Shown: positions 46,153-54,431, counted from the stretch's first letter. The stretch: DNA of 64,000 nucleotides from Neotabrizicola shimadae (GCF_019623905.1 NZ_CP069370.1:930001-994000), one strand, 5' to 3'. Program-made: numbers and translations. Notes: generated by a model from the letters alone, not told the origin.

Positions 46153-46959
46153 ATGCTTCGCCTGCTTGGCCCGCTGGCCGCCCTTCTTGCGCTTGCCCTG
46201 CCGGCCCATGCCCGCATCCCCTCGCATTGCATCGCCCTGGCCGATGCGGGGCCCGAGCGGGTGATGACGGCGGCCTTCGGCGACCCGCTGGCCGAGGATG
46301 CGGTGCGCATCCGCTATCTCGATCACGCCTCCTTTGCCATCGAGGCGGGGGGTCTGCTGGCCGTGACCGACTACACCGGATGGATCGGCAACCCCGATGT
46401 GGTGCCGGACGTGGTGACGATGAACAACGCCCATTCATCGCACTGGACCGACAACCCCGATCCACGCATCCCGAATGTGCTGCGCGGCTGGCCGCAAGAG
46501 GGCCAGCCGGCCTGGTACGAGCTGGATCTGGGCGAGATGCTGGTGCGCAACGTCACCACCGACACGCGGGGACCGTTCGGCGAAGGCGCGCGGGCGGATG
46601 GCAATTCGATCTTCATCTTCGAGGCAGGGGGGCTCTGCATCGGCCATCTGGGCCACCTGCACCAGATCCCGAGCCCGGCGCAATATGCGGCCATCGGGCG
46701 GCTGGACGTGGTGATGGTGCCCGTGGACGGTGGCTACACCATGGACCTTTCCTCGATGATGGGGGTGGTCAAGGAATTGCGGGCCAGCATGGTCATTCCG
46801 ATGCACTGGTTTTCCGGCGCCTCGCTCGAGACCTTTCTGACCGGCATGTCCGCCGAATTCGAGGTGGTGAGGTCAGAAGGGCCAGAGGTCGAGGTCACGC
46901 TGCAAAGCCTGCCCGACCGGCCGACCATCGTGGTTCTGCGCCCGGCCTGGCTGCCCTGA
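46153..46959 (+). CDS. Exported metallo-beta-lactamase-fold hydrolase
   Basis: A 268-residue periplasmic protein: residues 1-21 are a signal peptide (MLRLLGPLAALLALALPAHA). The rest has the MBL fold start VRIRYLDHASFAIEAGGLLAVTDYTGWI. The usual metal motif HxHxDH is replaced by NAHSSH (in MNNAHSSHWTD), while IFIFEAGGLCIGHLGHLHQI and VIPMHWFSGAS keep further histidines. It resembles the UlaG-like MBL proteins of unknown role. It starts after a strong GGAGG, and downstream is an FAD-linked oxidase gene, 39 bases away. Confidence 0.82.
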   Translation: MLRLLGPLAALLALALPAHARIPSHCIALADAGPERVMTAAFGDPLAEDAVRIRYLDHASFAIEAGGLLAVTDYTGWIGNPDVVPDVVTMNNAHSSHWTDNPDPRIPNVLRGWPQEGQPAWYELDLGEMLVRNVTTDTRGPFGEGARADGNSIFIFEAGGLCIGHLGHLHQIPSPAQYAAIGRLDVVMVPVDGGYTMDLSSMMGVVKELRASMVIPMHWFSGASLETFLTGMSAEFEVVRSEGPEVEVTLQSLPDRPTIVVLRPAWLP

Positions 46960-46998
46960 CCCCTTGCACCCCGCGGGGCGGCGGCGGATTGTGGGCCC

Positions 46999-48402
46999 AT
47001 GCTGATGGATTGCTCCCCCGCCTTTGTCGAAACGCTGGCCGGCCTTCTGCCGCCCGGAACACTGCGCGCGCCCGAGCCGCGCGATCTGGAAGAGCCGCGC
47101 GGACGCTGGACGGGGCAGGCTGGCGCCGTCGCCCTGCCGCGCAGCACCGATGAGGTGGCGGCCATCGTGCGGGCCTGTGCGGCGGCGCGGGTGGGCATCG
47201 TGCCCCTGGGTGGCGGCACGGGTCTGGTGGGCGGGCAGGTGATGCCCGAGGGGCCATTGCCGCTGGTCGTCTCGCTGGAGCGGATGGTGGCCTGCCGCGG
47301 TGTCTGGCCCGAGGAGAACGTGCTGGTGGTCGAGGCCGGCATGGTGCTGGCCGAGGTGCAGGCGCAGTCAGAGCGGGTGGGGCGGCTTTTCCCGCTGTCG
47401 CTGGCCTCGGAAGGCTCGGCCCGGATCGGGGGCTGCCTGTCCACCAATGCCGGGGGCACGGGGGTGCTGCGCTATGGCAATGCCCGCGACCTGTGCCTTG
47501 GGATCGAGGCGGTGCTTCCCGACGGGTCGGTGCTGCATGGGCTGAAGCGGCTGCGGAAGGACAACACCGGCTACGACCTGCGCCACCTGCTCATTGGCGC
47601 AGAGGGGACCTTGGGCATCCTGACCGCCGCCAGCCTGAAGATGGTGGCGCCGCCCTCGGGCGTGGCCGTGGCGATGCTGGTGGTCGAAAGCCCCGCTGTG
47701 GCGCTGGACCTGCTGGCCCTGGCGCAGGGGCGCTTCGCCGGGCTGGTCTCGGCCTTCGAGCTGATCGCTGGGCAGGGGCTGCGCTTCCTGACCGAGACAA
47801 TGCCCGAGGTGCGCCAGCCCTTCGCCGTGGCCCCCGACTGGTCGGTGCTGGTGGAACTGGGTCTGCCCGCAGGGCTGGACCCGGAAGGCGCGATGGCAAG
47901 CCTTCTGGACGAGGCGATGGAGGCGGGGCTGGTCAGCGACGGGGTGGTCGCCGCCTCGGGCGCACAGGCCCAGGCGCTGTGGCAGGTGCGCGAGTCGATC
48001 CCGCTGGCCAATCGCAAGATCGGGGCGGTCTCCAGCCACGATGTCTCGCTGCCCCTGTCCGAAGTGGCGGGCTTCATCGCCGAGGCCGACCGCGAACTGG
48101 CGGCCTTCGGCGACCTGCGGGTCAACTGCTTCGGGCACCTTGGCGACGGAAACCTGCACTACAATGCCTTCCCGGCGGTGGGGCGGGGCCGGGAAGAGTA
48201 TGACGGAAAGGCCGTCCAGCGGCTGGTGCATGATCTGGTCCATGCACGGGGCGGCTCGGTCAGTGCCGAGCATGGGGTGGGGCGGCTCAAGGTGGGGGAC
48301 CTGACCCGCTACGGCGACCCGGCCCGGCTGGCCGCGATGCGCGCCATCAAGACGGCGCTGGACCCTCTCGGCATCATGAACCCCGGCGCGGTGCTGGGAT
48401 AG
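46999..48402 (+). CDS. FAD-linked oxidase (GlcD / D-2-hydroxyacid dehydrogenase type)
   Basis: A 467-residue flavoprotein of the PCMH-type FAD-binding family. The FAD-binding segment is VGIVPLGGGTGLVGGQVMPE (near residue 70-90), followed by PLVVSLERMVACRGVWPEE and the glycine-rich GGCLSTNAGGTGVLRYGNAR. The C-terminal NCFGHLGDGNLHYNAFPA and EHGVGRLKVGDL are diagnostic of the GlcD/D-lactate/D-2-hydroxyglutarate dehydrogenase group. Which hydroxyacid it oxidises is not shown. A methionine two codons later is an alternative start. No partner subunit GlcE/GlcF is visible. Confidence 0.9.
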   Translation: MLMDCSPAFVETLAGLLPPGTLRAPEPRDLEEPRGRWTGQAGAVALPRSTDEVAAIVRACAAARVGIVPLGGGTGLVGGQVMPEGPLPLVVSLERMVACRGVWPEENVLVVEAGMVLAEVQAQSERVGRLFPLSLASEGSARIGGCLSTNAGGTGVLRYGNARDLCLGIEAVLPDGSVLHGLKRLRKDNTGYDLRHLLIGAEGTLGILTAASLKMVAPPSGVAVAMLVVESPAVALDLLALAQGRFAGLVSAFELIAGQGLRFLTETMPEVRQPFAVAPDWSVLVELGLPAGLDPEGAMASLLDEAMEAGLVSDGVVAASGAQAQALWQVRESIPLANRKIGAVSSHDVSLPLSEVAGFIAEADRELAAFGDLRVNCFGHLGDGNLHYNAFPAVGRGREEYDGKAVQRLVHDLVHARGGSVSAEHGVGRLKVGDLTRYGDPARLAAMRAIKTALDPLGIMNPGAVLG

Positions 48403-48641
48403 GGCGCCCGAACCCGGCCCCTTGGTCAAGGTGCCGTGAATCCAGCGGTTTGCGGGAACGGAGTTTGCGGCAAGGATCGGTCCTGCGGTCAGAGGCAGGC
48501 TCCGGGCCGACAGGATGACGACACGGTGAATGAAATCCCTGAGGCTCGTGCCGTCGGAGTCTCGGCCGCCACCAGTCGAAACGGCGGGTGTGACTCATCC
48601 AGAAATGCGCGCGCGCGGCGCCTCTCGCATGGTGACGAGAA
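48403..48641. other. Intergenic stretch without recognised gene
   Basis: About 240 bases between the FAD-linked oxidase and repeat copy B. I see no convincing gene or RNA; the short open frames here lack Shine-Dalgarno sequences and family resemblance. The G+C content falls toward repeat copy B. Confidence 0.5.
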
Positions 48642-48717
48642 GTGTTAAGTCCAAGTTAACTTGGGCGCGTAAGTCATTGATAAAAAATGGATCAGCAAAG
48701 CGTCCGAGCTCGGACGC
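48642..48717. repeat. Intergenic repeat copy B (reverse orientation)
   Basis: This 76-base element reads leftward as the same module as copies A and C. The palindrome GCGTCCGAGCTCGGACGC is complete (48700-48717), the IHF-type site is TATCAATGACTTA in leftward reading (48670-48682), and the TTAA box TTAAGTCCAAGTTAA lies at 48645-48659. Spacing between ATCAA and the TTAA box is 17 bases, as in the others. It lies between convergent genes, 22 bases beyond the aa-tRNA-protein transferase stop. Confidence 0.87.
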
Positions 48718-48738
48718 CCCCTCGGACGCCCTGGGGCC

Positions 48739-49584
48739 TCAGCTCTTGTGGTCCCGCGGCCCCCGGGCTTCGGGCAGGCTGATCCGGGCCACCTGCTCGG
48801 CAATCGGGTCCACCGACAGGGGGTGCAGCTCGGCCGAATGGTCCGCCGGGTCGCCGATCTCCTGCCAGCGGCCCCCCTTATAGATCTCCAGGGCCGAAAA
48901 CCCGGCCTTGTAGCCCATCTTCCGGCTCCCCGGCACCCAGTAGCCCAGGTAGACATAGGGCAGCTTGGCCTCCCGGGCGATCTCGACGTGGTCGAGGATC
49001 AGATAGGTCCCCAGGCTCATGCGGGTCAGGTCCGGGTCATAGAATGAATAGACCATGGACAGCCCGTCATCGAAGACATCGGTCAGGCAGACCGCCGCCA
49101 GCGCCCGCCCCTTTTCCCCCGCCTCCGCCGGCCGGGTATACTCGATCACCCGGCTGCGGATCGGCGTCTCCTCGATCATGGCCGCGAACTCGAAGATATC
49201 CATGTCGGCCATGCCCCCATCGGCATGCCGGTGGTCCAGGTAGCGCCGGAACAGCGCGAACTGGTCCTCGGTCGCCCAGGGACTGGTGGCATTCCGCCTC
49301 AGCGCCCCGTTCCGCGCCATCAGCCGCCGCTGTGTCCGGTTCGGCTCGAAATCCTCCACCCGGATGCGGGCGGAAAGACAGGCCGAACACTCCGCGCAAG
49401 AGGGCCGGTACAGCACGTTCTGGCTGCGCCGGAACCCCTGCTTGGACAGGGTATCATTCAAACGCTGCGCATGGTCCCCCTGCAGCGCCGTGAACAGCTT
49501 CCGCTCCATCCGCCCGTCAAGGTACGGACAGGGCTGCGGAGCGGTCACATAGAACTGCGGCGCAATGGGAAGGGTGTGGCGCAT
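48739..49584 (-). CDS. bpt: Aminoacyl-tRNA-protein transferase (Bpt/Ate type, N-degron pathway)
   Basis: A 281-residue enzyme that transfers leucine (or arginine) from aminoacyl-tRNA to protein N-termini, marking them for degradation by ClpAP. The family patterns are [42 protein letters not shown] with conserved cysteines, and [20 protein letters not shown] followed by [20 protein letters not shown]. Bacterial members of this Ate-like family with an N-terminal cysteine group are called Bpt and attach leucine to acidic N-termini. It is convergent with the FAD-linked oxidase and divergent from nothing close. Confidence 0.9.
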   Translation of the reverse strand: MRHTLPIAPQFYVTAPQPCPYLDGRMERKLFTALQGDHAQRLNDTLSKQGFRRSQNVLYRPSCAECSACLSARIRVEDFEPNRTQRRLMARNGALRRNATSPWATEDQFALFRRYLDHRHADGGMADMDIFEFAAMIEETPIRSRVIEYTRPAEAGEKGRALAAVCLTDVFDDGLSMVYSFYDPDLTRMSLGTYLILDHVEIAREAKLPYVYLGYWVPGSRKMGYKAGFSALEIYKGGRWQEIGDPADHSAELHPLSVDPIAEQVARISLPEARGPRDHKS

Positions 49585-49651
49585 CTTGGGAGCGAGAGGT
49601 GGACAACCCCCTCACGTTAGCAAGCCCCAATGCAGCCGCCAAGCGCCGAGT

Positions 49652-50104
49652 TCAACGATCAGACGGCCGATTGATCGCAACCGTTCCCAGCACCATGTCG
49701 GTCAAGCCCTGACCGCGCGGGCTGAGGATCATGAAGGCGACCGAAATCAACTGAGGGAAGACGAAGGCCATCGAGATTGTATAGCCCAACGTGTGGCCAA
49801 GCGCGGTGGCCACGTCCAGTGGACGGCCCCACCGGTCAAGCAGCATGATGCCAAAGAGCCGCATCCCCCAGGTTCCGGCCCCGCGCGAGATGGTGACCCA
49901 GCGGTAGAGGAACCCCACCGCGAGGAACAGGGCGCCCAGGAAGAACAGACCCAGGAAAGCCGTGAAAAGCACCACCACCGCGGTCAGCGCCGAGATCACG
50001 ACGAAATCCACGATCCAGGCCAACCCGCGCTTCAGCGCGACACCCGAATAGAACTCGGAATGGCGCACAGGATCGGGCAACATCGTTTCGGAATAGAAGG
50101 TCAT
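49652..50104 (-). CDS. RDD family membrane protein
   Basis: A 150-residue protein with the RDD pattern: SGVALKRGLAWIVDFVVISA (R..D) near the start, a central pair of hydrophobic helices (VVVLFTAFLGLFFLGALFLAVGFLY), and GTWGMRLFGIMLLDRWGRPL. Function unknown; family members have been linked to ion exchange. It lies 62 bases after a DUF2852 gene on the same strand and may share its regulation. Confidence 0.85.
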   Translation of the reverse strand: MTFYSETMLPDPVRHSEFYSGVALKRGLAWIVDFVVISALTAVVVLFTAFLGLFFLGALFLAVGFLYRWVTISRGAGTWGMRLFGIMLLDRWGRPLDVATALGHTLGYTISMAFVFPQLISVAFMILSPRGQGLTDMVLGTVAINRPSDR

Positions 50105-50166
50105 CGGTCACTCGTGCTGATGTATCGGTGAAGATGATGCCCCGGCCGAAGCCGGAGCATCTGCGA

Positions 50167-50646
50167 TCAATAGGCGCCAGGCGCAGGCGCGTCACCCTGC
50201 GGCGCAGCCGGAGGCGTGCTGCGGGCGGCGCGGGCACGGTCGTCCATGAAGGCGTCGAATTCCTGCTTGTCCTTGGCTTCGCGCAAGCGCTGCAGGAAAG
50301 TCTCGAACGCTTCCTGCTCTTCCTCCAGCCGACGCAGCGTTTCGGCCTTGTAGGCATCGAATGCCACGTTGCCCGAGGGGCGCATCGCGCTGAACATGTG
50401 GTGACGCCGGCGCGACATCTCTTCCCAGTTGCGGGCATTGCGGCCCTGGCAGGCGGAACGGTTGAACATGCGTTTGCTCCAGATCATGTAGGCAAGGATG
50501 GCAAGGCCGAGCGGCCAGAACAGGACGAAGCCCAGGATCATCGCGGCGATCCAGGCGGGTTTGCCGCGATCGTCCAGCCAGGCTTCCGTCCGGCGGAACC
50601 AGCCGGAGGGGCGCTCCGGGGCAGCGGTGTACGAAGTTGAGTACAT
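50167..50646 (-). CDS. DUF2852 membrane protein
   Basis: A 159-residue protein of the DUF2852 family, known mostly from alphaproteobacteria. One long hydrophobic segment (PAWIAAMILGFVLFWPLGLAILAYMI) is followed by a basic, helix-rich C-terminal half (SRRRHHMFSAMRPSGNVAFD, LRRLEEEQEAFETFLQRLRE), probably coiled coil. The start MYSTSYTAAPERPSGWFR follows GGAGAG; 25 upstream in-frame codons were rejected. Two similar palindromes lie directly upstream. Function unknown. Confidence 0.82.
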   Translation of the reverse strand: MYSTSYTAAPERPSGWFRRTEAWLDDRGKPAWIAAMILGFVLFWPLGLAILAYMIWSKRMFNRSACQGRNARNWEEMSRRRHHMFSAMRPSGNVAFDAYKAETLRRLEEEQEAFETFLQRLREAKDKQEFDAFMDDRARAARSTPPAAPQGDAPAPGAY

Positions 50647-50667
50647 GGGCGGTCTCTCCGGTAAGAA

Positions 50668-50746
50668 CATGTGAATGCTTTTCACATGAGCGAAGATGCT
50701 CCCGGCAAGACGCTGCTTCAAGAGGTATGTGAAACTATTTTACATG
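50668..50746. promoter_or_regulatory. Two similar palindromes upstream of the DUF2852 gene
   Basis: The first site (50668-50688) is CATGTGAA-N5-TTCACATG with perfect 8-bp arms. The second (50726-50746) is TATGTGAA-N5-TTTACATG with two arm mismatches. Their centres are 58 bases apart. The first lies just upstream of the Shine-Dalgarno sequence of the DUF2852 gene; the second overlaps the stop codon of the YbaK gene. They look like operators for a dimeric regulator; alternatively the first could form an RNA hairpin. Confidence 0.6.
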
Positions 50747-51228
50747 TCTGCCGGGGCTGGCATGGCAAAGCTGGCAAGCCGGGCACCGCTGATCCGCAAA
50801 AGCACCGTTGGTTCCACCGGAAAGATGTGTCTCGGCGTGCCGGCAGCGGCCCAGACACAGCTGAAATCCATCAGCCGCGGGTCGGCCCAGGCGGGCAGTG
50901 GACTGAGGTGCCCGACCGGGGCTACCCCGCCGATGGCAAAGCCCGTGACCTGCCGCACCAGCATTCCATCGGCACGTCCCATCGGCTCGCCCGTCAGGTG
51001 GGCGGCGGCCTCTGCATCTACGCGGTTGCCGCCTGCCGTCAGGAACAGGAACAGACCACCGGTCGTCTCTCCCCGGAACAGGATCGACTTCACGATCTGG
51101 TCCAGTTCGCAGCCGGCCGCGGCCGCCGCCTGCTCGGCGGTCCGCGTTTCGGCTCCGGTCTCCAGCACCTCGGTCGCAATCCCCGCCGCTTCGAGTGCCG
51201 CGATAACCCTTTTCAGGCTCTTGCTCAT
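50740..51228 (-). CDS. YbaK/EbsC family aminoacyl-tRNA deacylase
   Basis: A 162-residue protein of the YbaK/ProX family, which removes wrong amino acids from tRNA. It shows the pattern TRTAEQAAAAAGCELDQIVKSILFR with a conserved lysine, then TAGGNRVDAEAAAHLTGEPM, TGFAIGGVAPVGH and a final PVEPTVLLRISGARLASFAM. It is close to the INS/YbaK domain that acts on mischarged tRNA(Pro). It is alone on its strand between DUF2852 and glnE. Exact specificity unknown. Confidence 0.85.
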   Translation of the reverse strand: MSKSLKRVIAALEAAGIATEVLETGAETRTAEQAAAAAGCELDQIVKSILFRGETTGGLFLFLTAGGNRVDAEAAAHLTGEPMGRADGMLVRQVTGFAIGGVAPVGHLSPLPAWADPRLMDFSCVWAAAGTPRHIFPVEPTVLLRISGARLASFAMPAPADM

Positions 51229-51286
51229 GGGTCCTCCGTTTCGCGTCAGGATTGACCGCGGTCAGGGCTGGTCGCAAGGTCCGCGC

Positions 51287-54094
51287 ATGACAGAGCCTCT
51301 TCCCTTTGCCGCCCGCCTGACCCGTGCGCCGATCCCGTTCGATGAACAGGCGGGCACCGATGCGGCCCGCGCGTTCCTTGACCTTGGCACCGAATTGCAG
51401 CCGCTGATCGCCGGTGCGGCCGGTTGCAGTCCCTACCTCAACACCCTCTTGACGCGAGAGGGCGACTGGTTGCGCCATGCCCTGTCCGGCGCTCCCGAAA
51501 CTGCGGCTGCTCAGGTTCTGGCCAGTCTGGCACCCCTGCCACCCGACCGGCTTGGCCCGGCGCTACGGCAGGCCAAGCGACGCATTGCCCTGCTGACGGC
51601 CCTTGCCGACCTGGGCGGCGTCTGGCCGCTGGAAGAGGTAACGGGTTGGCTGACCCGGCTGTCCGACCGGGCGGTGGACCTTTCGATGCAGGTGCTGGTG
51701 TCTGAAGAGATCCGTCGCGGCAAGCTGCCGGGGCAGGGGCCGGACGATGCAGCCACGGCTGCCGGGATGGTGAGCATCGCCATGGGCAAGACCGGGGCGG
51801 GCGAGCTGAACTATTCCTCCGACATCGACCTGATCTGCCTGTTCGACGATGCACGATATGGGGCCGAGGCCGTCGAGGCGCGGGCGGCGTTCATCCGGGT
51901 CACGCGGCGGATGACGGCGCTCTTGTCCGACCAGACGGGCGAGGGCTACGTCTTCCGCACCGATCTGCGGCTGCGCCCCGATGCCAGTGTGACCCCAGTC
52001 TGCCTGTCGATGTCGGCGGCCTATGCCTACTACGAGGCCGAGGGCCGCACGTGGGAACGCGCGGCCTATATCAAGGCCCGGCCCTGCGGCGGCGACATCG
52101 CGGCGGGCGAACGGTTCCTTGCGGCGCTGACGCCCTTCGTCTGGCGCAAGCATCTGGATTTCGCGGCCATCCAGGATGCCCATGACATGCGCCTGCGCAT
52201 CCGTGAACATCGCCATCTGCATGGCCCGCTGAAGGTGGAAGGCCACAACATAAAGCTGGGGCAGGGCGGCATCCGCGAGATCGAGTTCTTCACCCAGACC
52301 CGCCAGCTGATTGCCGGCGGGCGCGACCCGAGCCTGCGCGACCGTACCACGGTGGGCGGCCTGGCTGCGCTGGCGGCGGCCGGTTGGGTGCCGGTGGATG
52401 TGGCGGATGATCTGACTGCGCTCTACCGGGCGCACCGCGAAGTCGAACACCGGCTGCAGATGGTGCAGGATGCCCGGACCCATGAGATGCCTTCGACGGC
52501 CGAGGGCGTGGCCCGCATCGCCGCCTTCTGCGGGCAGGACGAGACAGCGTTCCGCGCGGGGTTCCTGGATCGCCTCGCCCGCACCGACCGGCTGACCGAG
52601 GGCTTCTTCGCACCCTCCGAGGCCGAGGAAGGGCCGGAGCTTTCCGAAACCGCCCGTGCCATCGTACAGGGCTGGGGCAGCTATCCGGCGCTGCGGTCGG
52701 ACCGGGCGCAGGGGATCTTCCGGCGTCTGCGTCCGGCCTTCCTCAAGCGGTTGTCGCGCGCGGCCAATCCGGACGAGGCACTGATGGCGCTGGACGGCTT
52801 CCTCAAGGGGCTGCCGGCTGGGGTGCAGGTCTTTTCTCTCTTCCAGGCGAACCCGGCGCTGATCGACCTGATCGTGGACATTGCCGGCACCGCGCCCGAA
52901 CTGGCGGCCTATCTCTCGCGCAACTCTTCGGTGCTGGATGCGGTGATCGGGGGCAGCTTCTTTGCGCCCTGGCCTGGGAAGGCGGCGCTGGTGAAGGAAC
53001 TGGCGGACAGGCTGGAGGCCGTGCCGGACTACGAAAGGAAGCTGGATGCGGCCCGGCGATGGATGAAGGAATGGCACTTCCGCGTCGGGGTCCATCACCT
53101 GCGCGGCCTGATCGACGGGTTCGAGTCGGCGAAGGAGTATGCCGATCTGGCCGAGGCGGTGATCGCCGGGCTTTGGCCCGTGGTGGGTGCCGACTTTGCC
53201 CGCAAGCATGGGCCCGCGCCGGGGCGGGGCGCAGTGGTTTTGGGCATGGGCTCGCTTGGCGCGGCGCGGTTGAACGCCGCCTCGGATCTGGACCTGATCG
53301 TGATCTATGACGCCGAAGGGGTGGAGCAGTCAGAGGGTCCCAGGCCGCTGGCCGCCCGGCCCTATTTCGCCCGTCTGACCCAGGCCTTCGTCACGGCACT
53401 GACTGCGCCCATGGCCGAGGGGCGGCTTTACGAGGTGGACATGAGGCTCAGGCCTTCGGGGCGGCAGGGGCCGGTGGCGACCTCGCTGGCCTCGTTCACC
53501 GCCTACCAGGAGACCGAGGCCTGGACCTGGGAGCATCTGGCGTTGACCCGGGCGCGGGTGCTGGCGGGGGAGGCCACTCTGGCGGCCGATGTCGAGGCGG
53601 TGCGGCGGAGGGTGATCCAGGCCAAGGGACAGGGCGCGGGGGTGCGGGCCGACGTGGCTGCGATGCGGGCACGGCTAGCCGAGGCCAAGCCCGCGAAGGG
53701 GGCCTGGGAGGCAAAGAACGGGCCGGGGCGGCTTCTGGATATCGAGCTTCTGGCCCAGATGGCGGCCCTTCAGTCGGGGTCGGCGGCGCGCGGGGTCGAG
53801 ACGCAGCTGGCCTCTGGCGTGAAGGGCGCGATCCTGTCGGTTTCGGACCAGACGGCCTTGATGGAGGCCTACAGGCTTCTGTGGCAGCTGCAGGCCGGGG
53901 CGAGGCTGCTGACCGACCGGCCGCTGGAGCTGGAGCGGTTGGGCGAGGGCGGGCGGGCGTTCCTTCTGCGCGAGACGGGGGAGGCCGATGCGGCGGCCCT
54001 GTCGGCGCGGCTGGACCGGGCGGTCGCGGAGGCCGGGGCGGTGATCTCGGCCAGGGTCGGGGGCGAGGATGGGGAGACGGGCGATGAAGGTTGA
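51287..54094 (+). CDS. glnE: Glutamine-synthetase adenylyltransferase/adenylyl-removing enzyme
   Basis: A 935-residue enzyme that adds and removes AMP on glutamine synthetase, controlled by PII and glutamine. It has two nucleotidyltransferase domains: GKTGAGELNYSSDIDLICLF at about residues 166-185, and GMGSLGAARLNAASDLDLIV near residue 655-675, each with the catalytic D-x-D. The long frame from 50696 is rejected because homology begins at MTEPLPFAARLTRAPIPFDE and it would overlap the divergent YbaK gene. The gene is close to the family's usual length. It overlaps the next small gene by 11 bases. Confidence 0.95.
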   Translation: MTEPLPFAARLTRAPIPFDEQAGTDAARAFLDLGTELQPLIAGAAGCSPYLNTLLTREGDWLRHALSGAPETAAAQVLASLAPLPPDRLGPALRQAKRRIALLTALADLGGVWPLEEVTGWLTRLSDRAVDLSMQVLVSEEIRRGKLPGQGPDDAATAAGMVSIAMGKTGAGELNYSSDIDLICLFDDARYGAEAVEARAAFIRVTRRMTALLSDQTGEGYVFRTDLRLRPDASVTPVCLSMSAAYAYYEAEGRTWERAAYIKARPCGGDIAAGERFLAALTPFVWRKHLDFAAIQDAHDMRLRIREHRHLHGPLKVEGHNIKLGQGGIREIEFFTQTRQLIAGGRDPSLRDRTTVGGLAALAAAGWVPVDVADDLTALYRAHREVEHRLQMVQDARTHEMPSTAEGVARIAAFCGQDETAFRAGFLDRLARTDRLTEGFFAPSEAEEGPELSETARAIVQGWGSYPALRSDRAQGIFRRLRPAFLKRLSRAANPDEALMALDGFLKGLPAGVQVFSLFQANPALIDLIVDIAGTAPELAAYLSRNSSVLDAVIGGSFFAPWPGKAALVKELADRLEAVPDYERKLDAARRWMKEWHFRVGVHHLRGLIDGFESAKEYADLAEAVIAGLWPVVGADFARKHGPAPGRGAVVLGMGSLGAARLNAASDLDLIVIYDAEGVEQSEGPRPLAARPYFARLTQAFVTALTAPMAEGRLYEVDMRLRPSGRQGPVATSLASFTAYQETEAWTWEHLALTRARVLAGEATLAADVEAVRRRVIQAKGQGAGVRADVAAMRARLAEAKPAKGAWEAKNGPGRLLDIELLAQMAALQSGSAARGVETQLASGVKGAILSVSDQTALMEAYRLLWQLQAGARLLTDRPLELERLGEGGRAFLLRETGEADAAALSARLDRAVAEAGAVISARVGGEDGETGDEG

Positions 54095-54353
54095 AGAGGC
54101 GGACCCCAAGGGGCTGGTGCGGGAGGCCTATGCCATCGAGGGGATCACCCCCGGCGAGTGCCGGTCGATCCTTCTGGACTGGGCCCTGGGCCTGCCGGGC
54201 GGGACCAATATCCCCGATGCCCTGCGGGCCCTGCTGGCCCATTACGGGCCGGGGGCGGAGGAGCATCCGATGACCGGGGTCATGACCGAGGGCCTGACCC
54301 CACCCGACACCCCCCGCCGCCGAGGCGGCCGGGCCGCGAGGGTGGGGGCCTGA
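54084..54353 (+). CDS. Small conserved-looking protein of unknown function
   Basis: An 89-residue protein, MKVEEADPKGLVREAYAIEG onward, with a compact helical region GECRSILLDWALGLPGGTNI and PDALRALLAHYGPGAEEHPM, and a basic tail (RRRGGRAARVGA). I do not recognise a named domain. It overlaps the glnE stop by 11 bases, so it is translated with glnE and might act with glutamine synthetase control, but that is context only. Repeat copy C begins 2 bases after its stop. Confidence 0.7.
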   Translation: MKVEEADPKGLVREAYAIEGITPGECRSILLDWALGLPGGTNIPDALRALLAHYGPGAEEHPMTGVMTEGLTPPDTPRRRGGRAARVGA

Positions 54354-54355
54354 AG

Positions 54356-54431
54356 GCGTCCGAGCTCGGACGCTTGGCCTGATGATTTAGAATCAATGGG
54401 TTGCATGTGGGAATTAACTCGGCGTTAGGAA
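54356..54431. repeat. Intergenic repeat copy C
   Basis: The 76-base element has the complete palindrome GCGTCCGAGCTCGGACGC (54356-54373), the IHF-type site AATCAATGGGTTG (54391-54403) and a slightly worn TTAA box TTAACTCGGCGTTAG (54414-54428). ATCAA-to-TTAA spacing is 17 bases as in copies A and B. It starts 2 bases after the stop of the small gene following glnE and ends about 130 bases before the EamA gene. Confidence 0.85.

Noticed and set aside
48436-48648. 70-codon rightward frame in the gap after the FAD-linked oxidase
   Set aside because: No ATG start or ribosome site, no family resemblance, and cysteine/arginine-rich composition typical of random high-GC sequence.
50696-51286. 197-codon N-terminal extension of GlnE
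   Set aside because: It would overlap the divergent YbaK gene on the other strand and the extra sequence does not look like a GlnE N-terminus.
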